Shown here piece after piece: positions 7,556 through 9,098 of a stretch of 9,098 nt of DNA. Below the pieces are notes generated by a model that saw nothing but the letters and a program-made list of their open reading frames with translations, had not been told where the DNA came from and searched no databases. Both the position numbers and the translations under genes were made by a program. Source of the DNA: Actinomycetota bacterium (GTDB lineage: Bacteria > Margulisbacteria > Marinamargulisbacteria > SXXA01); assembly GCA_005791325.1 (NCBI GenBank), contig SXXA01000063.1:1-9098 (forward strand), read 5' to 3'. Each line of letters starts with the position of its first letter. Position 1 is the stretch's first letter.

Positions 7556-7563
7556 TGTATTGA

Positions 7564-7569
7564 CTCCTT
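7564..7569 (-). promoter_or_regulatory. Shine-Dalgarno site for atpD
   Basis: A perfect AAGGAG ends 8 bases before the atpD ATG and overlaps the TAA stop of atpG. It is the strongest ribosome binding site in the window, in keeping with the need for three beta subunits per enzyme. Confidence 0.85.
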
Positions 7570-8431
7570 ACTTCTCACTGAGGGCTTTAAACGTACTAAT
7601 AATTTCGGACACTTCCTGCGTAATACCAGCCTGACGTTGCTTATTTAGTTCAATCGACAACTCTTCTTGTAAACCCTTCACATTGTCAACCGCACCCTTC
7701 ATTAATAAAAATCGTTGACTAAATTCAGAGCTAGCACCATTTCGTAAAATGGTTAAAAATCTCAAAAATCGGTATTGATCAATCAAACGATTAATTAAAA
7801 CAGACGGATTCGGCTCGCAAAACGGGGGAACCGATAGGGGTAGGGTTTCGACCGTTGGCAACTCATCGGTAGTGGGAGGGAAATAAGACTCGGACACCAT
7901 TTTTTGGGTTACAATTGACTTAAACCCATAATAAACCGCATGAATGGGAACACCAGACTCCAATACTTCCCGAACCGATTGATAGGCATTCATCGCTTCC
8001 GCTTCAGAAAAGACATCACGTTCTGGTTGAAAATAAGTGATCTGATGAGTATCCGGTATCCGCTTTAAGACATCTTTTGCTTTTTTACCAAAAGCCACTA
8101 CTTGAGCGGTTGGATATTGTGATAAGACAGGCAATAAGGACGATAAAACATCCTGATTATAAGATCCACAAAAACCACGATTACTAAATACAGCCATTAC
8201 CATTGGAATAGAGGTAGTTTGCTTGGGAACCAGCCGATTATAAAACCGGGGGTATTCCGCCAAAAGCGTGGCCATGGTCTGAGACACTTCTTGCGATGCC
8301 TCAGTAGTACATGTTAACCACTGTACAATTCGCTTTAACCTTGAAATGGTCACGATTTGCATGGCATATGTAATATTGTGAATGCTTTTTAACCCATCCA
8401 GTCGGCTTTTTAATTCAAAAATATCCGGCAT
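7568..8431 (-). CDS. atpG: ATP synthase F1 subunit gamma (central stalk)
   Basis: Rotating central-stalk subunit that couples proton or sodium flow through Fo to catalysis in the alpha/beta hexamer. The 287 residues match the usual family length. Seen in sequence: an N-terminal helix (about 1-60) with the family pattern ITYAMQIVTISRLKR, a central Rossmann-like region with FSNRGFCGSYNQ (82-92; SDRGLCGGLN-like in relatives), and a C-terminal helix with FLLMKGAVDNVKGLQEEL and LNKQRQAGITQEVSEI (about 241-277). The two long helices form the antiparallel coiled coil inside the hexamer. The N-terminal helix departs from the common KITKAMKMVAASK pattern (isoleucine and asparagine in place of the usual polar and lysine residues), so this is a divergent gamma. 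The ATG start is fixed by the AGGAG site upstream. It stops with TAA 12 bases before atpD. Identity is firm. Confidence 0.96.
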   Translation of the reverse strand: MPDIFELKSRLDGLKSIHNITYAMQIVTISRLKRIVQWLTCTTEASQEVSQTMATLLAEYPRFYNRLVPKQTTSIPMVMAVFSNRGFCGSYNQDVLSSLLPVLSQYPTAQVVAFGKKAKDVLKRIPDTHQITYFQPERDVFSEAEAMNAYQSVREVLESGVPIHAVYYGFKSIVTQKMVSESYFPPTTDELPTVETLPLSVPPFCEPNPSVLINRLIDQYRFLRFLTILRNGASSEFSQRFLLMKGAVDNVKGLQEELSIELNKQRQAGITQEVSEIISTFKALSEK

Positions 8432-8438
8432 GAATTAG

Positions 8439-8443
8439 CTCCT
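8439..8443 (-). promoter_or_regulatory. Shine-Dalgarno site for atpG
   Basis: AGGAG lies 7 bases before the atpG ATG and shares its first two bases with the atpA TAG stop codon. It supports the chosen atpG start and suggests that termination on atpA and initiation on atpG are coupled. Confidence 0.8.
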
Positions 8444-9098
8444 AGGCATTCGTTGGTGAAACGGTGTTCAAAACAGCAGTGATATGATCACGAACCTTAG
8501 CTTCAACGTCTGAAGAAAATTTTTGAGAGGATCGAATGGACTCTAACAGCGGCACGTCCGATGATCGTATTCGATCTAACAAAGCAAGTTCAACCGATTT
8601 GACAGCCGATATATCCAATTGATCTAACAGATTAGACGTTGCAAGAAAAATACTAATGACTTGCTCTTCAACTGGCATGGGATTATTTTTATCTTGCTTT
8701 AAAATTTCTACTAAAATTTGTCCACGCTTAAGCTGAAGCTGGGTTTCAGCATCCAATTCAGAGGCAAAGGCCGTGAATGATTCTTTTTCTCTAAATCGGG
8801 CTAATTCCAAACGCAATTTACCGGATAATTTTCGGATGGCCTCAATCTGCGCCTTACCACCCACTCGAGAAACCGAAATACCGGCATTAATCGCTGGACG
8901 AAAGCCAGAATAAAACAAGTCAGATTGAAGAAAGATTTGGCCATCGGTAATTGAAATGACATTGGTAGGAACATAGGTTGAAACATCGCCCTTTTGCGTC
9001 TCAATAATAGGCAAGGCTGTAATAGAGGCCCCACCCAGCTCTGCAGACAAGCGACTAGCTCTCTCTAACAATCGGGAATGCAAATAAAAAATATCCCC
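8442..9098 (-). CDS. atpA: ATP synthase F1 subunit alpha, C-terminal part (5' end outside the window)
   Basis: Non-catalytic nucleotide-binding subunit of the F1 headpiece of the F-type ATP synthase; three alpha alternate with three beta in the cytoplasmic hexamer. The frame is open to the right edge, so the 218 visible residues are the C-terminal part, roughly 40% of a normal alpha subunit; the Walker A region lies outside. Visible family blocks in order are GDIFYLHSRLLERA, PTNVISITDGQIFL, RPAINAGISVSRVGG (whose arginine in SVSRVG is the alpha arginine that reaches the catalytic site) and PMPVEEQVISIF, followed by the helical C-terminal domain. The first in-frame TTG near the edge is not the start, because conserved sequence continues upstream of it. 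The stop is TAG (8442-8444). Ten bases separate it from atpG, and the TAG overlaps the atpG ribosome binding site. Identity is certain from the motifs. Confidence 0.97.
   Translation of the reverse strand, partial: GDIFYLHSRLLERASRLSAELGGASITALPIIETQKGDVSTYVPTNVISITDGQIFLQSDLFYSGFRPAINAGISVSRVGGKAQIEAIRKLSGKLRLELARFREKESFTAFASELDAETQLQLKRGQILVEILKQDKNNPMPVEEQVISIFLATSNLLDQLDISAVKSVELALLDRIRSSDVPLLESIRSSQKFSSDVEAKVRDHITAVLNTVSPTNA

Overview
This 9.1 kb stretch is bacterial and essentially all coding, with every gene on the minus strand. Read right to left it runs atpA (5' end outside the window), atpG, atpD, atpC, a dedA-family membrane protein gene, carA, purF, then carB (running off the left edge). 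There is no non-coding gap longer than 12 bases. Most junctions overlap by 1 to 26 bases, so the block looks like one long, translationally coupled operon. I see no promoter, terminator, tRNA, rRNA, repeat array, CRISPR or mobile element.

Right part (about 5899-9098): the F1 sector of a proton or sodium F-type ATP synthase in the standard alpha-gamma-beta-epsilon order. Epsilon is only 87 residues and lacks the usual C-terminal helical domain. Beta keeps its catalytic residues but departs from the family consensus at several normally near-invariant positions. Middle (5261-5899): a DedA/SNARE-associated membrane protein. Left part (1-5268): carbamoyl-phosphate synthase small subunit (carA), an iron-sulfur type amidophosphoribosyltransferase (purF) inserted between carA and carB, and the large subunit (carB).

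The most notable feature is an in-frame TAG at 1310-1312 in carB. The reading frame before and after it is the same, and both sides show fully conserved CarB sequence with all key ATP-grasp residues. The stop lies in the variable oligomerisation region between the two synthetase halves, close to where CarB is naturally split in some archaea and in Aquifex. No well-placed restart site follows it. Split gene, stop readthrough, recent nonsense mutation and sequence error all remain open. TAG is also the apparent natural stop of atpA in this window.

Taxonomy: the Fe-S type PurF with a short propeptide argues against Escherichia-like gammaproteobacteria. The proteins are divergent, and the atp-dedA-car-pur linkage is not one I recognise. 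I can only say a divergent bacterium of moderate, slightly AT-leaning composition. The functional logic of the cluster is ATP production together with the glutamine-dependent entry steps of de novo purine synthesis and of pyrimidine/arginine synthesis.
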